DNA from: Alcaligenes faecalis
GTDB taxonomy: Bacteria > Pseudomonadota > Gammaproteobacteria > Burkholderiales > Burkholderiaceae_B
DNA length: 64,000 bases
Reading direction: 5' to 3'
NCBI RefSeq assembly: GCF_005311025.1
Contig: NZ_CP031747.1
Coordinates: 992,001 to 1,056,000 of the forward strand
Below, piece after piece: positions 18,955-26,779 of this stretch. A program made the position numbers and the translations under genes. Position 1 is the first letter of the stretch. Each line of letters opens with the position of its first letter. The notes beneath the pieces are model-generated. The model saw only the letters and a program-made list of their open reading frames with translations. It was not told the DNA's origin and searched no databases.

Positions 18955-20196
18955 ATGCCGAGTCTGAAGCGCGATCCACTATGGCACGAAGGTAATCAAA
19001 TCACCTTGCTGCAAAACGGCCAGGAGTTCTTTCCGGCCATTTGCGAAGCTATCGATCAGGCGAAAAAGCGTCTGCATCTGGAAACCTATATCTTCAACCT
19101 AGATGACAGCGGTCACAGCGTTCTGGACGCCTTGCGACGAGCCTGTGAGCGGGGTGTACGCGTACGTGTGGTGATTGATGGCTTTGGCAGTGATGTGCAT
19201 GCCTTGCAGATTGCCGAACAGTTGAAGGCCATGCGTGCCCGTTACCGGATTTATCGCCCCAAACCCCAAGGGTGGCGCGAACCGCGCTTGTCCTTGCGAC
19301 GTTTGCGCAGACTGCACCGGAAAATGCTGGTGGTCGATGAGCGCATTGGCTTTGTGGGTGGCATCAATATTCTGGACGACTTTGATGAAGTGCCCCTGAT
19401 CAATGGACAGGGCAGGCCGCGCTTTGATTTTGCTGTACGCTGCGAAGGGCCGATTGTCGACGATATGGTGCGTGCTCAGCAGGCTCTATGGCTGCGCATG
19501 GCCTGGCGCAGACGCAAGGATTGGGACAGCTTCACCCAGCGCTTTACCCTGTGGCGTGAATGGCGCAAGCGGCGTCAGGCGCGCAAGAAGGCGGAGCAGG
19601 CCGGGCAGGTTTTTGAAGGAGTACGGGCCTGCTTGCTGCTGCGGGACAATGTGCGCCATCGGCAGCAGATTGAGCAGGCGTATCTGCACTTGCTCGGCAA
19701 AGCGCAGGAGCAGGTGGTGCTAGCCAATGCCTATTTCTTTCCGGGCCGTACCTTGCGTCGCCGTATCGAACAGACGGCGGAACGAGGCGTGCGGGTGCGT
19801 TTGTTGCTGCAAGGCCATGCCGAATACTTCCTGCAATATCGGGCCTGTAGATTCATGTACGGGAAGCTGCTCGATCATGGCATCGAGCTGTACGAGTACA
19901 AGGCCAGCTATTTACACGCTAAAGTCGCCGTTATCGACGATTACTCCATGGTGGGCTCGTCCAATCTGGACCCGTTCAGCCTGTTGCTGGCGCGCGAGGC
20001 TAATGTGCTGATTCAGGATGTGCCTTTCACCCAGGACCTGCAGGCCAAGCTGGAGTACGAGATCGAGCACAATGCAGCGCGCGTCTACCCGGACCAGTAT
20101 CAGCGTCTGGGTTTGTTCAGTCGACTGGGCGATTATCTGGCTTATGGCATGTTGCGCCTGGGCGTGCTGCTGACGGGTAAATCGTCCTTGTATTGA
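18955..20196 (+). CDS. clsB: Cardiolipin synthase B
   Basis: A 413-residue phospholipase D superfamily enzyme without N-terminal membrane helices, as in ClsB. The two HKD motifs are His121/Lys123/Asp128 in 'HRKMLVVDERIGFVGG' and His321/Lys323/Asp328 in 'HAKVAVIDDYSMVGSSN'. It would condense phosphatidylglycerol molecules, or PG with another phospholipid or alcohol, into cardiolipin at the inner membrane. A long Arg/Lys-rich helix (about residues 180-215) could contact acidic lipid. It lies 42 bases after the YbhP-like gene. Confidence 0.93.
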   Translation: MPSLKRDPLWHEGNQITLLQNGQEFFPAICEAIDQAKKRLHLETYIFNLDDSGHSVLDALRRACERGVRVRVVIDGFGSDVHALQIAEQLKAMRARYRIYRPKPQGWREPRLSLRRLRRLHRKMLVVDERIGFVGGINILDDFDEVPLINGQGRPRFDFAVRCEGPIVDDMVRAQQALWLRMAWRRRKDWDSFTQRFTLWREWRKRRQARKKAEQAGQVFEGVRACLLLRDNVRHRQQIEQAYLHLLGKAQEQVVLANAYFFPGRTLRRRIEQTAERGVRVRLLLQGHAEYFLQYRACRFMYGKLLDHGIELYEYKASYLHAKVAVIDDYSMVGSSNLDPFSLLLAREANVLIQDVPFTQDLQAKLEYEIEHNAARVYPDQYQRLGLFSRLGDYLAYGMLRLGVLLTGKSSLY

Positions 20197-20211
20197 TGCC
20201 TGCCAGGTGAT

Positions 20212-20235
20212 TTGTACGGGTCTTTACCCATACAA
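20212..20235. promoter_or_regulatory. Inverted repeat upstream of the formaldehyde operon
   Basis: TTGTACGGGT and ACCCATACAA form 10-bp arms with one mismatch and a 4-base CTTT loop, between clsB and the alcohol dehydrogenase gene. There is no T-run. It may be an operator of the dehydrogenase promoter or a weak terminator of clsB. A second small stem, GGTCC-CGAA-GGACC at 20290-20303, lies closer to the gene. Confidence 0.45.
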
Positions 20236-20348
20236 GGTGCCGCCAGCCGGGCAGCGCCTTATAAAATACTCTCTATACTTTAAGAGTTTGGTCCCGAAGG
20301 ACCGAGTTTGCCGTAACCATAATTACTTTTACCCGGAGGGTGGACCAC

Positions 20349-21455
20349 ATGAAAACACGTGCAGCTGTTGCCTGGAAAGCGGGCGCTCCGCTAACGATTG
20401 AAGAGGTCGATCTGGCAGGTCCCAAAGCGGGCGAAGTGCTGGTCGAAATCAAGGCGACGGGCATTTGCCATACCGATTACTACACCTTGTCGGGTGCTGA
20501 TCCAGAAGGTTTGTTCCCAGCGATTCTGGGCCATGAAGGTGCAGGCGTGGTGCTGGATGTAGGTGCTGGCGTGACTAGCCTGCGTCCCGGCGATCACGTG
20601 ATCCCTCTGTACACGCCCGAATGCCGCCAGTGCAAATCCTGCCTGTCGCGCAAGACCAACCTGTGTACCGCGATCCGTTCGACTCAGGGCAAGGGCCTGA
20701 TGCCCGATGGCACCTCGCGTTTCTCCATTGGCGGCAAGCCAGTGCACCACTACATGGGCACATCGACTTTCGCTAACCACATCGTGGTGCCGGAAATTGC
20801 CTTGGCCAAGATTCGTAACGACGCACCTTTCGACAAGGTGTGCTACATCGGCTGTGGTGTGACCACAGGCTTGGGCGCTGTGCTGTTCACCGCCAAGGTG
20901 GAAGCGGGCGCTAACGTGGTGGTGTTCGGTTTGGGCGGTATTGGCCTGAACGTGATCCAGGGCGCCAAGATGGTTGGTGCTGGCAAGATCATCGGTGTGG
21001 ACATCAACCCCGAGCGCGAAGCCATGGCTCGCCAGTTTGGCATGACCGATTTCGTGAACCCTAACGAGGTTGAAAACGTGGTCGACCACATTATTCAACT
21101 GACTGACGGCGGCGCGGATTACTCCTTCGAATGTATCGGCAACACCAAGGTGATGCGTCAGGCACTGGAGTGCTGCCACCGCGGTTGGGGCCAGTCCATC
21201 ATTATTGGTGTGGCCGAAGCCGGTGCCGAAATCTCCACCCGTCCGTTCCAGCTGGTCACAGGCCGCGAATGGAAGGGCTCTGCCTTTGGTGGCGCTCGTG
21301 GCCGTACCGACGTGCCTACGATTGTGGACTGGTACATGGATGGCAAGATCAATATCGATGATCTGATCACCCACACCTTGCCGCTGGAGCGCATCAACGA
21401 AGGCTTTGACCTGATGAATGCCGGTAAATCCATCCGTTCGGTGGTGATGTACTGA
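20349..21455 (+). CDS. frmA: S-(hydroxymethyl)glutathione dehydrogenase (class III alcohol dehydrogenase)
   Basis: A 368-residue zinc enzyme that oxidises S-hydroxymethylglutathione, formed from formaldehyde and glutathione, to S-formylglutathione with NAD+. Catalytic zinc ligands are Cys40, His62/Glu63 and Cys170 ('[10 protein letters not shown]'). Structural zinc cysteines are 92, 95, 98 and 106. The Rossmann motif is '[16 protein letters not shown]'. The start at 20349 follows GGAGGG; an in-frame GTG at 20340 overlaps that ribosome site. It is followed 127 bases later by its pathway partner. No frmR-type regulator is adjacent. Confidence 0.96.
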   Translation: MKTRAAVAWKAGAPLTIEEVDLAGPKAGEVLVEIKATGICHTDYYTLSGADPEGLFPAILGHEGAGVVLDVGAGVTSLRPGDHVIPLYTPECRQCKSCLSRKTNLCTAIRSTQGKGLMPDGTSRFSIGGKPVHHYMGTSTFANHIVVPEIALAKIRNDAPFDKVCYIGCGVTTGLGAVLFTAKVEAGANVVVFGLGGIGLNVIQGAKMVGAGKIIGVDINPEREAMARQFGMTDFVNPNEVENVVDHIIQLTDGGADYSFECIGNTKVMRQALECCHRGWGQSIIIGVAEAGAEISTRPFQLVTGREWKGSAFGGARGRTDVPTIVDWYMDGKINIDDLITHTLPLERINEGFDLMNAGKSIRSVVMY

Positions 21456-21469
21456 TAGACGTCGCTTGA

Positions 21470-21499
21470 AAAGGGCGCAGGCAGTCGCCTGCCCCCTTT
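21470..21499. repeat. Hairpin between frmA and fghA
   Basis: AAAGGG-C-GCAGGC, loop AGTC, GCCTGC-C-CCCTTT forms a 13-bp stem with one C-C mismatch. It is followed by ATCCC and not by T residues, so attenuation or mRNA processing between the two genes is as likely as full termination. Confidence 0.5.
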
Positions 21500-21582
21500 A
21501 TCCCGGTTTCAGAGCTCGTATGCTGCCCTTGGGCGTGCCACGGGCTTTGGACCGGATCTGCAATTGAGAACACGAGGGGGCT

Positions 21583-22476
21583 ATGACTCAGACACTGGAA
21601 CTGCTCAACGAACACCGCTGTTTTAATGGTTGGCAGCGCTACTACCAACACGCTTCGCAGACAATTGGCCTGCCCATGCGTTTTTCTGTGTACATGCCGC
21701 CACAACTACAGGCCAGCGCTCAGAAAGGGGCTGCCAGCCTGGCAGAGGCTATCGGGCAAGGCCGTGTGCCTGTGCTGTTTTTTCTGGCAGGGCTGACCTG
21801 CACGGAAGAAACCTTCATGATCAAGGCCGGTGCCCAGCGCTACGCTGCCGAGCACGGCATCATGCTGGTCACCCCTGATACCAGCCCGCGTGGCGCTGGT
21901 GTGGACGGGGAGGACGATGGCTGGGATCTGGGAACCGGTGCCGGTTTCTATCTGGATGCTACTGAGCCCGGCTGGAGCAAGAATTACCGCATGGAAAGCT
22001 ATGTGACCCAGGAACTGTTTGATCTGGTCACGACCATCCTGCCCGGCGACGCCCGCCGTGTCGGTATTTTTGGTCACTCCATGGGCGGGCACGGTGCCTT
22101 GACGCTGGCTCTGCGCCACCCTGGCAAGTACCGCTCCGTGTCGGCCTTTGCGCCTATTGCTGCGCCGACCCGCTGCCCTTGGGGCGAAAAGGCCTTTGGT
22201 GCCTACCTGGGTCAGGATCGTCAGGCTTGGGAACAACACGACGCCAGTGCCCTGATGGCCAAGACCAGTACGCCGTATCCTGCCGGTATCTTGGTGGACC
22301 AGGGCTTGAGCGATGGCTTTCTGGCCGAACAACTGTATCCGGAAGTATTCGAGCAGGCGTGCGAGCAGGCCAAACAGCCTTTGACCCTGCGCCGTCACGA
22401 CGGCTATGACCACGGCTACTATTTCATCTCGACCTTCATTCAGGACCATCTGAATTTCCACGCCGAGCGACTGTGA
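21583..22476 (+). CDS. fghA: S-formylglutathione hydrolase
   Basis: A 297-residue esterase D-family serine hydrolase that splits S-formylglutathione into formate and glutathione, completing glutathione-dependent formaldehyde detoxification. The nucleophile is Ser166 in 'GIFGHSMGGHGAL'. Asp244 ('GLSDGF') and His277 ('GYDHGYYF') fit the rest of the triad. 'FLAGLTCTEETFMIKAG' is a family hallmark. It is probably transcribed with the upstream dehydrogenase gene. Confidence 0.95.
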   Translation: MTQTLELLNEHRCFNGWQRYYQHASQTIGLPMRFSVYMPPQLQASAQKGAASLAEAIGQGRVPVLFFLAGLTCTEETFMIKAGAQRYAAEHGIMLVTPDTSPRGAGVDGEDDGWDLGTGAGFYLDATEPGWSKNYRMESYVTQELFDLVTTILPGDARRVGIFGHSMGGHGALTLALRHPGKYRSVSAFAPIAAPTRCPWGEKAFGAYLGQDRQAWEQHDASALMAKTSTPYPAGILVDQGLSDGFLAEQLYPEVFEQACEQAKQPLTLRRHDGYDHGYYFISTFIQDHLNFHAERL

Positions 22477-22652
22477 TCGCTGGATAAACAAGGTCGCACT
22501 TTGTTATTTTCAGGTGGGTGTTAAGGCGTTACTCTCAGGCAGCCACGGTTTTTTGCCTGTTTGTGGCGTCCTGCCCACCGATTTGCCGCAGTTTTCCCTC
22601 CAGTAGTGAACTTTTTCTTGCTGCGACGCTCTTATTCCTGTACTCGAAATTT

Positions 22653-22679
22653 TTAGCACTCCAGACCATCGAGTGCTAA
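22653..22679. promoter_or_regulatory. CIRCE operator (HrcA site) upstream of rpoH
   Basis: TTAGCACTC-N9-GAGTGCTAA is an exact match to the CIRCE consensus, with the canonical 9-base spacer. It ends 83 bases before the rpoH start codon and on the correct side of its promoter region. HrcA represses genes carrying CIRCE; control of rpoH by HrcA would place the sigma-32 regulon under a second heat-shock regulator. Confidence 0.93.
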
Positions 22680-22762
22680 ACTCAATGATTGTTGAAATAC
22701 GTTTTCTGCGGTTTGAGAGCCTGGTTTAGTGCTCTCGCCGGCTGACTTTTGAAGGATTTTCC

Positions 22763-23659
22763 ATGACACAACAAGCGAACGCTTTGGCCCTGACGTCTGG
22801 TAATGAACTCGTCGCCGCCGTGTCTAATCCAGGCGCACTGGGGACGATCGAAGCGTATATTTCTGCTGTTAACCGCCTGCCCATGCTCAGCGCCGAACGC
22901 GAAACCGAGCTGGGTCAGCGCCTGCGCGACCAGGATGACCTGGATGCTGCGCGTGAACTGATTTTGTCGCACCTGCGTCTGGTGGTCTCCATTGCCCGCC
23001 AGTACTTGGGTTACGGCTTGCCGCATGCTGACCTGATTCAGGAAGGTAACGTGGGCCTGATGAAGGCCGTCAAGCGCTTTGACCCCGATCGCGGTGTACG
23101 TCTGGTGTCCTTTGCCGTGCACTGGATCAAGGCCGAGATCCACGAATATGTCGTGCGCAACTGGCGCATGGTGAAAGTGGCCACCACCAAGGCCCAACGC
23201 AAACTGTTTTTCAATCTGCGCCGCATGCGTCCGGACGGTCAAACGCTGGATACGGCCCAGGTAGACGCGATTGCACGTGAACTCGATGTGCGTCCTCAGG
23301 ACGTCAGCGAGATGGAAGTGCGTCTGTCCGGTCACGATATGGCCCTGGAAGCCCCGGCCAACGACGACGATGACAATTTCGCGCCTATCTCCTACCTGTC
23401 CGATGAAGGACACGAGGAACCCACACGCGTGCTGGAGCGTCGTGCCCAGGACATGCTGGAAGGCAGCGGCCTGGAAGAAGCGATCGACACGCTGGACGAG
23501 CGTTCGCAGCGCATTGTGCGCGCCCGCTGGTTGCAGGACGATGGCGGTGCCACCTTGCACGATCTGGCCGCGGAATTCGGCGTGTCGGCAGAGCGTATCC
23601 GTCAGATCGAAGTGGCGGCGTTCAAGAAGCTGCGCGTCGCCTTGGCGCCTGCGGCTTAA
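22763..23659 (+). CDS. rpoH: RNA polymerase heat-shock sigma factor sigma-32
   Basis: A 298-residue sigma-70-family protein. Region 2 includes 'DLIQEGNVGLMKAVKRFDPD' and 'LVSFAVHWIKAEIHEYVVRN', and the RpoH-specific box follows as 'ATTKAQRKLFFNLRRMR'. Region 4 ends with 'HDLAAEFGVSAERIRQIEVA'. It directs RNA polymerase to heat-shock promoters. A CIRCE operator lies upstream, and a structured region with an intrinsic terminator lies downstream. Confidence 0.97.
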   Translation: MTQQANALALTSGNELVAAVSNPGALGTIEAYISAVNRLPMLSAERETELGQRLRDQDDLDAARELILSHLRLVVSIARQYLGYGLPHADLIQEGNVGLMKAVKRFDPDRGVRLVSFAVHWIKAEIHEYVVRNWRMVKVATTKAQRKLFFNLRRMRPDGQTLDTAQVDAIARELDVRPQDVSEMEVRLSGHDMALEAPANDDDDNFAPISYLSDEGHEEPTRVLERRAQDMLEGSGLEEAIDTLDERSQRIVRARWLQDDGGATLHDLAAEFGVSAERIRQIEVAAFKKLRVALAPAA

Positions 23660-23771
23660 GTCGTTTTAAAGAGTTACAACTTTTCGGGGAATCCGAAGAA
23701 CTTAAGCTGATCTTCGCGGACTAAACAATACATTTGCTGATTTTTGCCACCTATGCAATTCGGCATTTGCG

Positions 23772-23816
23772 CATCCGCTTCGGCTTCTCCTCTTCCCCTC
23801 CCTTTTGAAGCGGATG
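23772..23816 (+). repeat. Stem-loop with pyrimidine-rich loop in the rpoH 3' region
   Basis: CATCCGCTTC at 23772-23781 and GAAGCGGATG at 23807-23816 are perfect 10-bp inverted arms. They enclose a 25-base loop made almost only of C and T. The element lies 113 bases after rpoH and 5 bases before the terminator hairpin. Confidence 0.65.
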
Positions 23817-23821
23817 TTTAC

Positions 23822-23850
23822 GGGACACCAGCTAGGTGTCCCTTTTTTTT
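23822..23850 (+). terminator. Rho-independent terminator of rpoH
   Basis: GGGACACC-AGCTA-GGTGTCCC forms a perfect 8-bp stem followed by eight T residues, the strongest intrinsic terminator in this part of the window. Confidence 0.92.
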
Positions 23851-23909
23851 GCCCTGATTTTTCAGCTATTTTGCCTGCCGAGTCAGACCGACCCGGCAGG
23901 CAAAAACGG

Positions 23910-25961
23910 TTAGAAGGTCAGAGCGGCACGCAGCCAGACGGTGCGGCCAGGGTCATTAAAGCGGCTTGCTGCGCCAAAACCAAAACCACTGTTCCCGGCC
24001 AAATTCAGGTGCTCGCCGTAAGTTTTGTCGAACACATTATCCACACCGGCTGTCAGGGACAGATTGCGGTTGATCTTGTAGCCGCCATACAGCGACAAGG
24101 TGCTGAAGCCACCTGTAGGCCCGAAGTCGTAACCCACCACATTCCCTTGTCCCTGCGAATAGCGATTTTGCTTGGCCACAATGCGCCAGACACCGCCGGC
24201 AGACCAGGGGCCTTGCACATAATCCGCTGTCAAACGCAGATCCAGCGGGGGCATTTGCGGCAGTGCTCGGCCATCCGTACTGTTACGGCCCCAGGCATAG
24301 GCCAGGCTGCCGCCCAAGGTCCAATTGGGCGTCGCTTTCCAGTCCGCACCCAATTCGCCGCCCATGATGCGGGCCTTGACGTTTCTTGCCTGGGTTTTCA
24401 TGCCCATCATGCCACCGGGCAGGTAGTCGAACAGGATGTAATCCTGGATCTGGCCAATATAGGCGGAAGCCCAGGCCGAGACCGTTTCATCCTTGTACTG
24501 AGCACCAAAATCCAGCTGCGTGGTCTTTTCAGGCTGAATGCCCAGGAAGGCACTGGCGCTACCTTGCGGGCCGCTGGCCGGGGAAATCAGCTCCCAGTAG
24601 TCCGGCATGCGTTGGACATGGCCAATACCGGCGTACAGGCTCAAGGGCAGGGAATCCAGATCATGCTCGATACGCAGGAAAGCACTAGGCAGGGTTTCTC
24701 TACGGCGCTCGTTCGCACCGGGGTTGGGCTTGCTCATCATGCCATTGCCCAGGCTGGGTCGCAGGTCGCGGGCACTGGCCCAATCCAGACGTGCGCCACC
24801 AATCAAACGGCTGGCGTCGTTCAGATCCCAACGGGCTTCGGTGAACAGGCCAATATTGTCAAACTCGGCATCTTTCACCCAGTCCTGATCGCGGTAGTCC
24901 TGCATGCCCATACCGCTGCGTTTGCGATGGCGGCTGCGCATCAAATCAGCACCCGTGGTCAAGGTCAGGTCCTCACTCAAGGCCCAGTCCATGCTTAGAC
25001 GGCCACCCCAGGTCAGGCGGTCCACATTGGAGGCCATAGGCATGGACATGCCTCCTCCCGGTTTGAAGGTGCGCAGCCCGTAGTTGTCCATCACGTGATC
25101 GGCGTAGTTGTAGTAGAGCTGGGCCTCTACATTGCGCAGCACGCCTTCGTGCATATCCTTCTTGAAACGCAGACCCAAGGTTTCACGCTTGAATTTCGTG
25201 CCATCCATGCCACGACCGGCGTAGCGGGCATAGCCGTCACCCGTACCTGCGCTTAACTCCAGCAAGGTATCGGCATCCGGGGTCAGGCCAATGGCGACGT
25301 CTGTATTCCACTTTTTCCAGCGCGAGGGCACACGTTCACCATCCCCGTCCTTGTAGTCCTGAGCGCGATCTTGATTGGCAGTCAGGCGGGCATAGTAAGA
25401 GGCATTGCCAGCCGCAAAGTCCACATTGCCTGCGTGACGGCCAGCCGAACCGCCCAGAATACTGGCGTCCAGCGTGGCGTCGTTCTCGGTAAAGCCGGGC
25501 GCTTTGCGTTCGAAGCGTACCGTCCCGGCAGAAGCACCCGGGCCCCAGCGCACGCTTTGAGGGCCCTTGATGATGGTCAGTTCATCAAAGGATTGGGGCG
25601 AAATGTAGGAGGTCGGCGCATCCATGCGTGACGGGCAGGCACCGGGCATGGAGCTGCCATTGGTCAGCACATTCAGACGCGAGCCAAACATGCCACGCAG
25701 CACGGGGTCCCCGTTGCTGCCGCCATTACGAATGGCCGCAAAGCCAGGAATGGTTTTCAAGTAATCCGTGCCGTCGCTGGCAGGCAAGGGCAGGCGGGGC
25801 AGTTTGGGGTTGGTGCTGAACTGCAAGGGGGACTCAGGAGCCACTCCGGTCACTACGATAGGGCTGAGTTGTTCAATAACGGTGGATTGGGCCAGGGCAA
25901 GAGAGGGCACGCAGGCCAGCACACCGGCGCTGATCAGGCCGGGGTTTATTAATTTCTTCAT
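23910..25961 (-). CDS. oprC: TonB-dependent copper receptor (OprC/NosA-like)
   Basis: A 683-residue outer-membrane beta-barrel protein with a signal peptide ending near 'PSLALA'. The plug contains 'DYLKTIPGFAAIRNGGSNGD', 'VLTNGSSMPGACPSRMD' and 'TIIKGPQSVRWGPGASAGTV', which match the TonB-dependent copper receptor family. Methionine-rich stretches such as 'GGGMSMPM', 'GMGMQD' and 'GGMMGMK' fit copper binding. It ends in a C-terminal Phe, as expected for a barrel strand. The start at 25961 is preferred over the longer frame because the signal peptide begins there. It follows a DUF2946 gene by 98 bases. Confidence 0.9.
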   Translation of the reverse strand: MKKLINPGLISAGVLACVPSLALAQSTVIEQLSPIVVTGVAPESPLQFSTNPKLPRLPLPASDGTDYLKTIPGFAAIRNGGSNGDPVLRGMFGSRLNVLTNGSSMPGACPSRMDAPTSYISPQSFDELTIIKGPQSVRWGPGASAGTVRFERKAPGFTENDATLDASILGGSAGRHAGNVDFAAGNASYYARLTANQDRAQDYKDGDGERVPSRWKKWNTDVAIGLTPDADTLLELSAGTGDGYARYAGRGMDGTKFKRETLGLRFKKDMHEGVLRNVEAQLYYNYADHVMDNYGLRTFKPGGGMSMPMASNVDRLTWGGRLSMDWALSEDLTLTTGADLMRSRHRKRSGMGMQDYRDQDWVKDAEFDNIGLFTEARWDLNDASRLIGGARLDWASARDLRPSLGNGMMSKPNPGANERRRETLPSAFLRIEHDLDSLPLSLYAGIGHVQRMPDYWELISPASGPQGSASAFLGIQPEKTTQLDFGAQYKDETVSAWASAYIGQIQDYILFDYLPGGMMGMKTQARNVKARIMGGELGADWKATPNWTLGGSLAYAWGRNSTDGRALPQMPPLDLRLTADYVQGPWSAGGVWRIVAKQNRYSQGQGNVVGYDFGPTGGFSTLSLYGGYKINRNLSLTAGVDNVFDKTYGEHLNLAGNSGFGFGAASRFNDPGRTVWLRAALTF

Positions 25962-26059
25962 GACTAAATTCCGAAGAGCAGCCGTCGTCCAGCGGCAAAC
26001 CCGCTTGGGCGATAGCAACAAAGGAGAAAAGGCGTGGCGGCAGAGCCGAACGCGGGGAA

Positions 26060-26497
26060 TCAGACAGGAAGAAGAGAGGGCGGGGCGCGTTGCCCCACAG
26101 GCGGGCCACGAATAAAGGCCTGCGCCAGAGCGGGGCTAAGAGGGGAGAGCAGGAAGGGCCGGAACTGGCCCAGGCTCAAAGGCGTGACGATAGCAATCGG
26201 CGCGGGCGTCAATGCGGCTTGCAGCATGACGCAGAACGGACAGGTGGCGCTGGTGGTGGCCTCGTCCGAATGGGACGTGGTGTCCTCGCCTAACAAGGCC
26301 GCCCAGTGCTGAATCATTTCAGGGGGCAGGCTTTGTCCTGAAGGCAGACAGAAGGCCAGCGCATACCCCTGATCTGTCTGCTTGGGCATATAGCCCGCAG
26401 GGACCATGCCGCGCAGCACCACAGCCAGCAATAACAAGCACAGGCCCAGACGATGGGGCCAGTGAGTCGCAGCGAGGAAGGTGCGCGGGAAATTCAT
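26060..26497 (-). CDS. DUF2946 family protein
   Basis: A 145-residue protein with an N-terminal hydrophobic segment (about residues 15-32), a second one near residues 90-110 and a Cys-Pro-Phe-Cys pair ('TCPFCVML') typical of DUF2946. Family members are commonly next to copper receptor, copper-transport or cytochrome-related genes, and a copper-handling role is presumed but not proven. It is upstream of and co-directional with the copper receptor. A 12-bp dyad (ATAAC-GA-GTTAT, 26509-26520) lies just before the start codon. Confidence 0.8.
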   Translation of the reverse strand: MNFPRTFLAATHWPHRLGLCLLLLAVVLRGMVPAGYMPKQTDQGYALAFCLPSGQSLPPEMIQHWAALLGEDTTSHSDEATTSATCPFCVMLQAALTPAPIAIVTPLSLGQFRPFLLSPLSPALAQAFIRGPPVGQRAPPSLLPV

Positions 26498-26779
26498 GAT
26501 GCGAAAGTATAACGAGTTATGTCAGACGTGAACTTGCGCTGGCGCAGATTTTGGCTTGCCGCCGTATCACCGTCCATTTGTGTTTCTGAATGCGGGTCCA
26601 TAGGCCAAAAAACGTAAATTTTGCGAGAAAAAGATAATTCGGCGGCTGTGTGTCCGGAAAAAGGCGCTATTCTGATTCATGCGGAAAGCGGGGGATTTTC
26701 CGTGCCGATCTGGCCTGCCCATGCCTGAATGCGTATGTACATGCCGATCGACTCAATGCCGATGACAAAGGATGTCGCG

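Noticed and set aside
23869-23905. 12-bp inverted repeat after the copper receptor as intrinsic terminator
   Set aside because: The arms are strong (TTTTGCCTGCCG and CGGCAGGCAAAA), but no T-run follows on the minus strand, so it is at most a stabilising hairpin or a factor-dependent end.
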